Assembly (NCBI RefSeq): GCF_017086465.1
Contig: NZ_CP070961.1
Span: 3,720,001 to 3,784,000, forward strand
Length of the DNA: 64,000 nt
From: Nocardioides sp. zg-1228
GTDB lineage: Bacteria > Actinomycetota > Actinomycetes > Propionibacteriales > Nocardioidaceae
Direction of reading: 5' to 3'
In this document: one piece after another, positions 17,170 to 29,748 of the stretch
Layout of the letters: the number at the start of each line of letters is the position of its first letter
Numbering within the stretch: the first letter of the stretch is position 1
Notes under the pieces: model-generated
The model's input: only the letters and a program-made list of their open reading frames with translations
The model's database searches: none
What the model was told of the DNA's origin: nothing
Position numbers and translations under genes: made by a program

Positions 17170-18198
17170 TCAGGCGCTCTGGTCGCCGCGACGGAAGCGG
17201 TCGTTGAGCCAGGTGCTGGCGGTGCCCATCCAGCCGGCGAGGTCGTGGACCAGGCGGCCGAGGGTGTCCTGGGTCCGTTCGAACGTCGCGGTGTAGCTCG
17301 CGGCGGCCTCCTGCGCGGCCGCGCTCACCGACGCGGTGTCGTCGTCGGTGCGGCGCGGGTAGTCGCCAGCGAGGATCGTCGTGTACGCGCCCGAGTCGGT
17401 CCAGCGGCGCAGCTCGGTGGCCCGGACGACGGCGAACGGGTGGCTCTGCTGCTGGAGCAGCGAGAGCTTGATGAGCGACTCGCGCACGTCGCCGCCCTCG
17501 TCGTACTCCGCTCCCTGCTGGAGGAACGACGTGACGTCGAGCTCCTCCAGGGTGCCGCCGCTGGCGAGCTTCATGTGGGTGCGCAGCGCCGCCGTCGGGT
17601 CCTGGCTGGCGAGCAGGCCGGCGCGGTCGGCCGACAGCTCGGCCTTGCGCGACCACTCCAGCAGCCCGACGGTGACCATCCGGATGCCCAACGCGCCGCC
17701 GGGGACGGCGTTGAGCAGCCCGCCCAGCCCGAGCAGGCGCACCAGCAGCGTGCGGTAGACCGCGTGTCCGCTGACGGCGTGGCCGAGCTCGTGGCCGATG
17801 ACGAAGCGGAGCTCGTCGTCGTCGAGGTGGTGCACCAGGCCGGACGACAGCACGATGATCGGCCGGTCCATGCCGACCGTGACGGCGCCGAGCGTCGGGT
17901 CGGCCTGGACGTACATCTCCGGCAGGTCGCTGACGTCGAGGCTGCGCCCGACCTCGGCTAGCAGCACGTGCAGCCGGGCGAACTGTCGCTCGTCGACGCG
18001 CACCGCGGAGCCCAGCAGCGTCAGCCGCCAGGCCCGCTCGCGGAACACACCCGACATGGTCTTGAGCAGCACGTCGAAGCCCTTGAGCTTGCGCAGGGCG
18101 ACCAGCGCGCCCCTGTCGGCGGGGTGCTCCCACGCCCGCGAGCTGATGTCCGTGAGCACGACGCGCGCACGCGCCGGCTTCCTCTCCCCCGATGCCAT
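17170..18198 (-). CDS. M48 family metalloprotease (HtpX/Ste24-type)
   Basis: A 342-residue zinc protease. The motif FVIGHELGHAVSGH gives His136, Glu137 and His140; the third ligand Glu187 is in EWSRKAELSADRAGL, as in the M48 family. The upstream part has YVQADPTLGAVTVGMDRPIIVLSSGL. A hydrophobic segment around residues 150-182 could associate with the membrane, but the classic four-helix HtpX layout is not seen, so it is the actinobacterial M48 type with a long C-terminal tail. Such enzymes handle membrane-protein quality control or stress. It is convergent with the micro membrane protein gene. Confidence 0.88.
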   Translation of the reverse strand: MASGERKPARARVVLTDISSRAWEHPADRGALVALRKLKGFDVLLKTMSGVFRERAWRLTLLGSAVRVDERQFARLHVLLAEVGRSLDVSDLPEMYVQADPTLGAVTVGMDRPIIVLSSGLVHHLDDDELRFVIGHELGHAVSGHAVYRTLLVRLLGLGGLLNAVPGGALGIRMVTVGLLEWSRKAELSADRAGLLASQDPTAALRTHMKLASGGTLEELDVTSFLQQGAEYDEGGDVRESLIKLSLLQQQSHPFAVVRATELRRWTDSGAYTTILAGDYPRRTDDDTASVSAAAQEAAASYTATFERTQDTLGRLVHDLAGWMGTASTWLNDRFRRGDQSA

Positions 18199-18268
18199 GG
18201 AGGGATCCTGACCTACCCGGGCAGGAATGTCATGGGATCCGCGAGGACGCGCGTGCCACGATGCGGCG

Positions 18269-19540
18269 GTGACCCGTCAGCCGCGCACGATTCACGTCGC
18301 CCTCACCGACGGGGAGCGGGTGTGGGTGGACGACGACGGACGGCCGCCGAGCTTCGTCCACGATCCGGAGGCAGGCGGGCCAAGCCCGACGGCCACCGCC
18401 AGCCGATTGCTCACCGACGCCGTGCCCGTCGCGCCGGCGGTCGTCCTCGACGAGGTCAACCGCCTGCACGTCGTCCGCGCGCGCAGCGGCGCACCTGAGC
18501 GGGGGCACTGGACCGACCCGGACCACCTCGGCGAGGAGGTGCGCGTCCAGGTCGAGCGGGCGGTCCGTGAGCACTGGGGCACGCCGCCCGCACACCGGCC
18601 GGACTGGTATCGCCCCGGATGGTCCGACGAGGTCGAGGCCTGGATCGACGCCGCGCTGGTGGACACCGGCCGGTCGCGCACCGGCTCGCTCCAGACCCAT
18701 CGCGTCTGGAGCATCTCGGCGGTCCACGTCGTCCCGACCGACCGAGGTCCCGTGTGGTTCAAGGCCAGCTGCGCGCACTTCGCGGCCGAGGCGGCCATCG
18801 TGGCGACGCTCGCCGCCCACCTCCCACACCTGGTCCCGGAGGTGGTCGCCATCGAGGACAGGAGGTGCTGGGTCCTGACCGAGCCGTTGCGGGGGGTCGA
18901 CGACGACGGCGCGCCGGCAAAGGCCGCCATGACGCTCGCGCCGCTGTGGGCCGCTGCCCAGATCGCATCGCTGGACTGGCTCGACGAGCTGCGCAGGGCG
19001 GGCGCTCCTCGCCGAGGCGCGGAGGAGACGCTGACGGCCTGGCGCGGCGCACTGGCGACCAACCGCGAGCTCGACGCGCTGACCACGGACGAGCGCGGCG
19101 CCCTCGTCGAGGCGGTCCCGCTCGTCGAGACGCGGGTGCGCGAGCTCTGGGCCTGCGGCTTCCCCGACACCCTCGCCCACGGCGACCTGCACTCGGGAAA
19201 CGTCGCCTTCGACGGCTCGGGCGTGCGGGTCTTCGACTGGAGCGACGGCTGCATCACGCACCCCTTCCTCGACGGCACCCACCTCGCGCACTGGCTCACC
19301 GAGGCGGACGGGACCCACGCAGAGGACCGGGTGCGCACCGTCCTACTTCCGTGGCGCGACGCGTTCCCCGAGGCCGACTTCGACCGCGCGGTCGAGCTGG
19401 CACCCCTGGTCGACCTGGTCTTCCAGACCGTCACGTTCGACCGGCTGGGCGAGGGGATCGAGGCCGGCACCCGCGACTTCGACGGCGCCGTGCTGATGCT
19501 GACGCGCAAGCTCCTCGAGTCGGTCACAACCGACGAGTAG
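18269..19540 (+). CDS. Aminoglycoside phosphotransferase (APH) fold kinase
   Basis: A 423-residue protein with an N-terminal ~130-residue region of unknown type and a C-terminal APH/choline-kinase fold. Catalytic segments are LAHGDLHSGNVAFDG (HGDxxxxN, about residues 303-310) and VRVFDWSDGCITHPFLD. An ATP-lysine candidate is in RGPVWFKASCAHFAAEAA. Family members phosphorylate small molecules (antibiotics, sugars, amino acids); sequence does not tell the substrate and resistance should not be assumed. GTG at 18269 is chosen because the -10-like CACGAT ends 6 nt earlier. It converges with hutU across a nested hairpin. Confidence 0.82.
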   Translation: MTRQPRTIHVALTDGERVWVDDDGRPPSFVHDPEAGGPSPTATASRLLTDAVPVAPAVVLDEVNRLHVVRARSGAPERGHWTDPDHLGEEVRVQVERAVREHWGTPPAHRPDWYRPGWSDEVEAWIDAALVDTGRSRTGSLQTHRVWSISAVHVVPTDRGPVWFKASCAHFAAEAAIVATLAAHLPHLVPEVVAIEDRRCWVLTEPLRGVDDDGAPAKAAMTLAPLWAAAQIASLDWLDELRRAGAPRRGAEETLTAWRGALATNRELDALTTDERGALVEAVPLVETRVRELWACGFPDTLAHGDLHSGNVAFDGSGVRVFDWSDGCITHPFLDGTHLAHWLTEADGTHAEDRVRTVLLPWRDAFPEADFDRAVELAPLVDLVFQTVTFDRLGEGIEAGTRDFDGAVLMLTRKLLESVTTDE

Positions 19541-19590
19541 CCGTGGGCAGACGACGACCCGACGCGTCGTACGACCACTAGGACACCCTC

Positions 19591-19632
19591 GTCCCCGCTG
19601 GGACACCCGTATCCGGGTGGTTGAGCGGGGAC
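19591..19632. terminator. Nested hairpin between APH-fold gene and hutU
   Basis: Outer arms GTCCCCGCT (19591-19599) and AGCGGGGAC (19624-19632) enclose inner arms CACCCG (19604-19609) and CGGGTG (19614-19619). It lies between two convergent genes and can serve both as terminator. Confidence 0.75.
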
Positions 19633-19683
19633 GTGACCGCTCGAGCCGGGGCGGACGCCCCGCACCCCGGCAACCCCGGCACG

Positions 19684-21369
<1,686 letters not shown>

Positions 21370-21409
21370 GGGATGCTCCTGGGGACTGACGTGCGGGCAT
21401 GGGCGGGAC

Positions 21410-21415
21410 TACGGT
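21410..21415 (+). promoter_or_regulatory. -10 element TACGGT (leaderless)
   Basis: TACGGT ends 7 nt before the ATG at 21423 and no ribosome binding site is present. Confidence 0.5.
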
Positions 21416-21422
21416 CGGGCGC

Positions 21423-21890
21423 ATGGCGGTCGAGCTGGTCCTCACGCGGTCCGACGGGGACCGTCGTCGTCACGACCTCGACGGCGTCGGGACGATCCGG
21501 CGCGGCGGCTGGTGGTCGCGCAGCTGCGAGCTGGTGCCCGTCGAGGGGCCCCCGCTGACCGCCGCCCCGCAGGGCCGGATGGGGAGGGCGGCCGTGGCGA
21601 CCGACACCGCGGGGGTGACGGTCGGCCGGTTCGCGCAGAAGGGTTTGCTGACCCACGGAGGCGAGCTCGTATGGAGGGACCGCCCGCTGCGGGTGCGCTC
21701 CGAGGCGCTGGTCACCACCCGCTACTCGGTCTCCGACGGCGACACCGCCCTGCTCGAGGTGCGGGCCACCGGACGGGGGCGTACGCCGGCCCGGGTGTCG
21801 CTGCACCACGAGCGGGTCGACCCCGGGCTGGTGCTGTTCTCGCTGTGGCTGGTCCAGGACTTCATCGCCCAGGACTCCTCCGCCGGCTGA
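21423..21890 (+). CDS. Hypothetical protein between hutU and hutH
   Basis: A 155-residue protein that I do not recognise. It is beta-rich by eye (ELVLTRSDGDRRRHDL, VGRFAQKGLLTHGGELVW, LRVRSEALVTTRYSVSDGDTALLEVRA) and ends with a hydrophobic stretch PGLVLFSLWLVQDFIAQD that could anchor it. Overall layout is vaguely like tubby/LURP-one-type small beta proteins, but no motif proves that. It is divergent from hutU and convergent with hutH, with only 11 bp to the hutH stop. Coding is supported by codon pattern, the leaderless -10 and the tight fit between neighbours. A role in histidine use is possible only by position. Confidence 0.7.
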   Translation: MAVELVLTRSDGDRRRHDLDGVGTIRRGGWWSRSCELVPVEGPPLTAAPQGRMGRAAVATDTAGVTVGRFAQKGLLTHGGELVWRDRPLRVRSEALVTTRYSVSDGDTALLEVRATGRGRTPARVSLHHERVDPGLVLFSLWLVQDFIAQDSSAG

Positions 21891-21901
21891 CGACCGGACG
21901 G

Positions 21902-23464
21902 TCACGACAGGGCTCCCACCACGGTCTCCGCGGCGGCGAGCACCTCGCCCGACTGCACGAGGTCGACCGTCGCCTCGATCTCGGGCGAGAGGTGGCGATC
22001 GGGGCCGGGGCCGGCGATGCCGGCCTCGCGCAGGCGTCGTACGACGGCACCGGTGGCGGGCGACGGCTCGAGGGGCGCGCGGAGGTCGAGGGCGCGGGCC
22101 GCGGTGAGCACCTCCACGGCGACGACCCGCGACAGCCCGTCGACGGCGCGACGCAGCTTGCGGGCGGCGTTCCACCCCATCGAGACGTGGTCCTCCTGCA
22201 TCGCGCTGGAGGGGATGGAGTCGACCGAGGCGGGGACCGCGAGCCGCTTGAGCTCGGAGACGATCGAGGCCTGGGTGTACTGCGCGATCATGTGGCCGCT
22301 GTCGACGCCCGGGTCGTCGGCCAGGAACGGTGGCAGCCCGTGGCTGCGCGCCCGGTCGAGGAACCGGTCGGTGCGGCGCTCGCTGATCGAGGCGACATCG
22401 GCCGCGACGATCGCCAGGAAGTCGAGGACGTAGCCGACGGGCGCGCCGTGGAAGTTGCCGTTGGACTCGACCCGGTCGCCGACCACCACCGGGTTGTCGA
22501 TCGCGCTGGCGAGCTCGCGACCGGCGACGGTGGCGGCGTGCTCGACGGTGTCGCGGGCGGCGCCGTGCACCTGCGGCGAGCACCGCAGCGAGTACGCGTC
22601 CTGGACCCGGTTGCACTCCACCGTGTTGCCGGGCCCGGTGCGGTGGGAGGCCACGATCGCGGAGTCGGCCATCAGGGCGGTGAGGTTGGCCGCGGACAGC
22701 GCCTGACCCGGGTGCGGGCGGATCGCCTGGAGCTCGGGGGCGAAGACCCGGTCGGTGCCCAGCTGGGCCTCGACGCTCATCGCGGCGGCCACGTCGGCGG
22801 TGCGCAGCAGCATCCGCAGGTCGGTGATCGCCAGCACGAGCATGCCGAGCATGCCGTCGGTGCCGTTGATGAGGGCCAACCCCTCCTTGGCCCCGAGCTC
22901 GACCGGCTCGAGGCCGGCGGCGGCGAGCGCGTCGGCCGCCGGCAGCAGCGCGCCGGAGGCGTCGCGCACCTCGCCCTCCCCCATCAGCGCGAGCGCGCAG
23001 TGCGCCAGTGGCGCGAGGTCGCCCGAGCAACCCAGCGAGCCGTACTCGCGCACCACCGGGGTGATCCCGTGGGAGAGCAGGTCCGCCATGAGCTGCGCGG
23101 TCTCTCGGCGTACGCCGGTGCGTCCCGTCGCGAGCGTCGAGAGGCGCAGGAGCATGAGCGCGCGCACCACCTCGCGCTCCACCTCGGGGCCGGAGCCGGC
23201 GGCGTGCGAGCGCACGAGCGATCGCTGCAGCTGGGCGCGCATCCCGGTGGGGATGTGTCGGGTGGCCAGCGCGCCGAAGCCGGTGCTCACGCCGTAGGTC
23301 GGGGTCTCGGCGGCGGCCAGCGCCTCGACCACTCCGCGGGCGTGGTCGATCGCGGCCAGCGCGTCGTCGCCGAGCACGACGGGCGCACCGTCGCGGGCGA
23401 CACTCACGAGCTGCTCGAACGAGACGGGACCGACCCCGACCTCGATGGGCTGGATGGTCTGCAT
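21902..23464 (-). CDS. hutH: Histidine ammonia-lyase
   Basis: First enzyme of the hut pathway: deaminates L-histidine to urocanate with the self-made MIO cofactor. The 520-residue protein has the MIO region EYGSLGCSGDLAPLAH, so the cofactor triad is Cys146-Ser147-Gly148 rather than the common Ala-Ser-Gly. Other conserved segments are TPTYGVSTGFGALA (catalytic Tyr), GNFHGAPVG and SSAMQEDHVSMGWNAARK. The ATG at 23464 gives the family-like N-terminus MQT; an in-frame ATG at 23473 is an alternative. An operator-like 16-mer identical to that of the M20-hutF-hutI operon lies 57 nt upstream. Confidence 0.96.
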   Translation of the reverse strand: MQTIQPIEVGVGPVSFEQLVSVARDGAPVVLGDDALAAIDHARGVVEALAAAETPTYGVSTGFGALATRHIPTGMRAQLQRSLVRSHAAGSGPEVEREVVRALMLLRLSTLATGRTGVRRETAQLMADLLSHGITPVVREYGSLGCSGDLAPLAHCALALMGEGEVRDASGALLPAADALAAAGLEPVELGAKEGLALINGTDGMLGMLVLAITDLRMLLRTADVAAAMSVEAQLGTDRVFAPELQAIRPHPGQALSAANLTALMADSAIVASHRTGPGNTVECNRVQDAYSLRCSPQVHGAARDTVEHAATVAGRELASAIDNPVVVGDRVESNGNFHGAPVGYVLDFLAIVAADVASISERRTDRFLDRARSHGLPPFLADDPGVDSGHMIAQYTQASIVSELKRLAVPASVDSIPSSAMQEDHVSMGWNAARKLRRAVDGLSRVVAVEVLTAARALDLRAPLEPSPATGAVVRRLREAGIAGPGPDRHLSPEIEATVDLVQSGEVLAAAETVVGALS

Positions 23465-23520
23465 GACGCCCATGCAACACGCGGAGCCGAGCCTGCGCCA
23501 GCACTCCGCGTACGTCTGAT

Positions 23521-23536
23521 GTCTCGGATCCCAGAC
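23521..23536. promoter_or_regulatory. Candidate HutR (IclR) operator, copy 2
   Basis: GTCTCGGATCCCAGAC, the same 16 bases as at 3189-3204, lies 57 nt upstream of hutH and 101 nt upstream of the divergent TM/coiled-coil gene. The near-identical distance to both hut operon starts argues for a real regulatory site rather than a chance repeat. Confidence 0.75.
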
Positions 23537-23637
23537 CGATCCGCCCACCCGAACGGGGGGAACCCGGCGCGCCGGCGTTGTGGCACGGTGGACGCCGTGG
23601 CGAGCCGCCCGGGCCGCCGGAGCAGGGAGGTCCCCCG

Positions 23638-24108
23638 ATGGATACGACGACGTGGATCATCGTCCTGGTCGTGGTGCTGGTCGTCGCGGCGCTCGTCGCC
23701 TGGCTGGTCACCCAGCAGCGCACGAAGCAGCAGCACGCGCAGGCCGAACGACTGCGGTCCGAGGCCCGCGAGCACGCGACCGAGATCCCCGAGACGCAGG
23801 TGCGCGCCAAGGAGGCCGAGGCCGAGGCCGAGCGCGCGCGGCTCGAGGCCGAGCGCGCCCAGGCGAAGGCACGCGAGGCGCAGGTCGCCGCGACCCAGCA
23901 GCAGGCGGTGCACGAGGACCGGCTGCGCACCGCCGACGAGGTCGACCCCCACGTCGACACGCGCTCCGACGACTACACGCCCGGCACGACGACGCACGAC
24001 GACGGCACCACCACCCACGACACCGCCACGCACGACCCGGACACCGTGCTGGACACCGACGACCCCCGCCGCACCGACGGCACCACCGGCGGGACGCACT
24101 CCGCCTGA
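23638..24108 (+). CDS. Single-pass membrane protein with coiled coil and acidic/Thr-rich tail
   Basis: A 156-residue protein of unknown function. Residues ~5-27 (TTWIIVLVVVLVVAALVAWLV) form one membrane helix; residues ~28-95 are Ala/Glu/Arg/Gln-rich and should form a coiled coil; then comes RLRTADEVDPHVDTRSDDYTPG and a Thr/His/Asp-rich disordered tail. AGGGAGG sits 6 nt before the ATG. The next gene is a clear relative with the same layout and the same DPxVDxRSDDY motif, so the pair arose by duplication. Divergent from hutH, with the hut operator in between. Confidence 0.78.
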   Translation: MDTTTWIIVLVVVLVVAALVAWLVTQQRTKQQHAQAERLRSEAREHATEIPETQVRAKEAEAEAERARLEAERAQAKAREAQVAATQQQAVHEDRLRTADEVDPHVDTRSDDYTPGTTTHDDGTTTHDTATHDPDTVLDTDDPRRTDGTTGGTHSA

Positions 24109-24196
24109 ACCGATCGGCTGACGCCACGGGCGGGGTGCTGGACAACGCCGTGGGCACTGTCAGACTGAGGCCCCCCTGTTCCGTGAGAGGTGTCTC

Positions 24197-24739
24197 GTGA
24201 CCACGCTCGTCGTCATCATCATCGTCCTCGTCGTGGTGCTCGCCGCCGCGGCCCTCGTCGTCCAGCGCAAGAACAAACAGGCCAACATCGCGCGGGCCGA
24301 CAGTCTCCGCCAGCAGGCGGGGCGCCAGGCGCAGGCCACCATCGCGCCCGCCCAGGACCGCGCGGCCGCCGCCGAGGCGCAGGCCGACGAGGCGCGTGCC
24401 CGGGCCGACCAGGCCGAGGCGGAGGCGCACGAGGCCCGGCTGGCCGCCCAGCAGGCCGAGGCCCAGCACGAGTCGCAGGTGCGCGCCGCCGATCGGCTTG
24501 ACCCGCGTGTCGACCACAGGTCCGACGACTACGCCCCGCAGGTCCCCGGCACGGTCGACCAGCAGCCCACCGCTCCGGCCGACGTCGACGCTGAGCCCGC
24601 CGACCAGCCCGCCGACCAGCCCGCCGGCCAGGCTCCGCTGCTCCCGCGCCGCACCCCGGGCGCCCAGGAGATGCCGGGCAAGCCCATCGAGTCGGGCGAC
24701 GGCGGCGGCTGGTTCACCAAGGGCTCCGACCGGTCCTGA
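24197..24739 (+). CDS. Single-pass membrane protein with coiled coil, paralogue of preceding gene
   Basis: A 180-residue protein from a GTG start. Residues ~3-22 (TLVVIIIVLVVVLAAAALVV) are a membrane helix, residues ~23-95 an Ala/Gln/Glu-rich coiled coil, followed by VRAADRLDPRVDHRSDDYAPQ, the motif shared with its neighbour, a Pro/Asp-rich stretch with repeated ADQPADQPA, and a C-terminus PGKPIESGDGGGWFTKGSDRS. The coiled coil is probably cytoplasmic given the basic residues after the helix. Function unknown. Seven bases separate it from the IclR gene, so both may be on one mRNA. Confidence 0.78.
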   Translation: MTTLVVIIIVLVVVLAAAALVVQRKNKQANIARADSLRQQAGRQAQATIAPAQDRAAAAEAQADEARARADQAEAEAHEARLAAQQAEAQHESQVRAADRLDPRVDHRSDDYAPQVPGTVDQQPTAPADVDAEPADQPADQPAGQAPLLPRRTPGAQEMPGKPIESGDGGGWFTKGSDRS

Positions 24740-24746
24740 CCCCGCG

Positions 24747-25559
24747 GTGAGCCAGGTCCCTGCCGCGACGCGCGCCCTGCGGGTCCTGCGCTTCCTGGCC
24801 ACCCAGGCCGACCCGGTCCCGCTCGACCGGATCGTGCGGTCGTGCGACCTGCCGCGCAGCACGGCCTACCACCTGCTCAACACGATGATCGACGAGGGCT
24901 TCGTCGTGCACCTGCCCGACGAGCACCGCTACGGCCTCGGCGTCGCCGCCTTCGAGGTGGGCAGCGGGTTCACCCGCCAGGAGCCGCTGGCCCGGCTGGC
25001 CCGGCGACCGCTCGCCGAGCTCGTCGACAACACCGGCCACGGCGCCCACCTGGCGGTGCTCCACGGCCGCGACGTGCTCTACGTCGTCGAGGAGCGCGCG
25101 CCGGGCCGGGCACCGCTGGTCACGGACGTCGGCGTGCGACTCCCCGCCCACCTGACCGCGTCGGGCCGGGCGGTGCTCGCGGCCCTGCCGGCCAGCCAGG
25201 TGCGCGCGCTCTACCCCGACCGGACGGCGTTCGTCGACCGGCACGGCAAGGGCCCCGCCTCCCTGAGTGCGCTGCGGGCGGTGCTGTCGGAGACCCGCCA
25301 GCGCGGGCATGCCACGGAGGACGGCGAGGTGACACCCGGCCTGGGAAGCGTCGCGGCGCCGGTGCTCGACCACAACGGACACCCCGTGGCCGGGGTGGCC
25401 GTGACCTTCCCCAGCGGCGCGGGCTCCGACGCTGAGATGATCGCTGCTGCGGTCACCGACACCGCCACCCGGCTGACCAGACGCGTCAGCGGTCGGGCCT
25501 CGACAAGCCCCTCGCCCAGCCCCTCCCCAGGCCCCTCGGCCGGTGCTAGCGTCGAATGA
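24747..25559 (+). CDS. hutR: IclR-family transcriptional regulator, probable hut regulator
   Basis: A 270-residue IclR protein. The N-terminal winged helix spans about residues 5-65 (RALRVLRFLATQADPVPLDRIVRSCDLPRSTAYHLLNTMIDEG), followed by the ligand-binding domain with HLAVLHGRDVLYVVEERAP, VRLPAHLTASGRAVLAALP and LGSVAAPVLDHNGHPVAGVAVTFP. The C-terminus is a Ser/Pro repeat tail (TSPSPSPSPGPS). It lies 1.2 kb from hutH, and two identical palindromic operators stand before hutH and the other hut operon. In Corynebacterium resistens an IclR protein, HutR, activates hut genes. The assignment to hut is therefore good inference; the symbol is provisional. Confidence 0.83.
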   Translation: MSQVPAATRALRVLRFLATQADPVPLDRIVRSCDLPRSTAYHLLNTMIDEGFVVHLPDEHRYGLGVAAFEVGSGFTRQEPLARLARRPLAELVDNTGHGAHLAVLHGRDVLYVVEERAPGRAPLVTDVGVRLPAHLTASGRAVLAALPASQVRALYPDRTAFVDRHGKGPASLSALRAVLSETRQRGHATEDGEVTPGLGSVAAPVLDHNGHPVAGVAVTFPSGAGSDAEMIAAAVTDTATRLTRRVSGRASTSPSPSPSPGPSAGASVE

Positions 25560-26206
25560 TGCCGGCTCGCCTCCCCTCCCCGCGCCTGCTTCTCGCCCCG
25601 GTCATGGCGCTGCTGCTCGCCGTCGCCGCGCTCCCGCCGGCCTCCGCGGCCGAGGACGTCCTGCCGCCGCGGGTCACGGTCCACGACAGCCGGACCTCGA
25701 GCCCGTCCGTGGACATCGCGCGCGTCACGCTGCGCGGCGCCCCCTGGGAGAACCCCACCCAGTACGTGGAGGTCGAGGTGCCCGGCGGGTTCCGGCCCGG
25801 GCACCACCTCACGGTCTGGTTCGACGTCGACGGCGACGCCGAGCCGGAGGGTCGCCTCGACGCGCGGCTGAGGAAGCCCGGACCGAAGCGCCGCTCCGAC
25901 CTCCGCGTCGACCAGCAGTTCCGGATCGGTGGCGGCTGGGACGACCCCGGCACCCGCGTGCACTGCCGCGACGACCAGGACTTCATGCCGGTCGGAAACG
26001 TGCGGCCCGGTGACGCCGTGCTCGTCGTCGGTCTCTCCTCCCTGTGGGACTGCCTCCAGCTCCCCTACCCGTCTGGCGATGACCACGGCGCCTGGCGGAC
26101 GGCGGTGCGGGTGGCCAAGGACGGCCGGAGCGACACCGCGCCCAGCAGACGCGGATGGAGCCCACAGGTGCTGGGCTGGTGCGGGCGTCAACCCCGGTGT
26201 GGGTGA
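25556..26206 (+). CDS. Secreted protein of unknown function
   Basis: A 216-residue protein with a clear Sec signal peptide (RLPSPRLLLAPVMALLLAVAALPPASAAED, cleavage near residue 31). The mature part is soluble and beta-rich: VTVHDSRTSSPSVDIARVTLRGAPWENPTQYVEVEVPGGF, then HLTVWFDVDGDAEPEGRLDARLRKPG, and two Cys (HCRDDQ and WDCLQLPYP) that could form a disulfide. No recognised domain. The ATG overlaps the IclR stop (ATGATG gives two possible starts, 25556 or 25559), so it is translated from the IclR transcript. The 3' end is long and basic, so the real stop region should be read with caution. Confidence 0.72.
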   Translation: MMPARLPSPRLLLAPVMALLLAVAALPPASAAEDVLPPRVTVHDSRTSSPSVDIARVTLRGAPWENPTQYVEVEVPGGFRPGHHLTVWFDVDGDAEPEGRLDARLRKPGPKRRSDLRVDQQFRIGGGWDDPGTRVHCRDDQDFMPVGNVRPGDAVLVVGLSSLWDCLQLPYPSGDDHGAWRTAVRVAKDGRSDTAPSRRGWSPQVLGWCGRQPRCG

Positions 26207-26282
26207 GCCGGTCGCGCAACCGCGCCACGGCCTACGGGTCGTCGTACACCGGAGGGCCGCCACACTGCCGCTCGACCTCAAG

Positions 26283-26296
26283 TTACCAACGGGTAG
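26283..26296. promoter_or_regulatory. Operator-like palindrome over the etfD promoter
   Basis: TTACCAACGGGTAG is a near-palindrome overlapping a TAGGAT -10 (26294-26299), 89 nt upstream of the Fe-S oxidoreductase. A sister site TTACTGGCGAGTAG lies at 42137-42150 before an acyl-CoA dehydrogenase. The two share TTACY--CGRGTAG. A TetR-type fatty-acid regulator is a plausible ligand. Confidence 0.6.
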
Positions 26297-26384
26297 GATC
26301 AGTGTCACTCCGTAGCGCGCGGCTGTCGGCAGGTGCGGCGGCCTAGGCTGCGGACCTCTACGCCCTACCGAGGAGCACCCCTCC

Positions 26385-29585
<3,201 letters not shown>

Positions 29586-29713
29586 CCGCTTAGGCGGTGG
29601 ACCCGGAGGGCGACTGGGGCGACGTGGAGAGCGACCCGGCACGTGCCGCGCCGCGCGGGAGCGCCGGGTGCGGGCGCGACCGTGGCAACGTGCTGACCGT
29701 CGCGGGCATCACA

Positions 29714-29740
29714 CCAGTGGTCCACGACATCGACCACTGG
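29714..29740. promoter_or_regulatory. 9-bp inverted repeat abutting a ribosome binding site
   Basis: CCAGTGGTC (29714-29722) and GACCACTGG (29732-29740) are perfect arms around a 9-nt spacer. The right arm runs into the GGAGGA ribosome binding site of the next gene, so a hairpin or a bound repressor would affect its translation or transcription. Confidence 0.6.
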
Positions 29741-29748
29741 AGGACATC

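Noticed and set aside
18269-19540. Aminoglycoside resistance gene
   Set aside because: Only the generic APH kinase fold is visible; substrate residues of known resistance enzymes are not recognisable and the N-terminal region differs.
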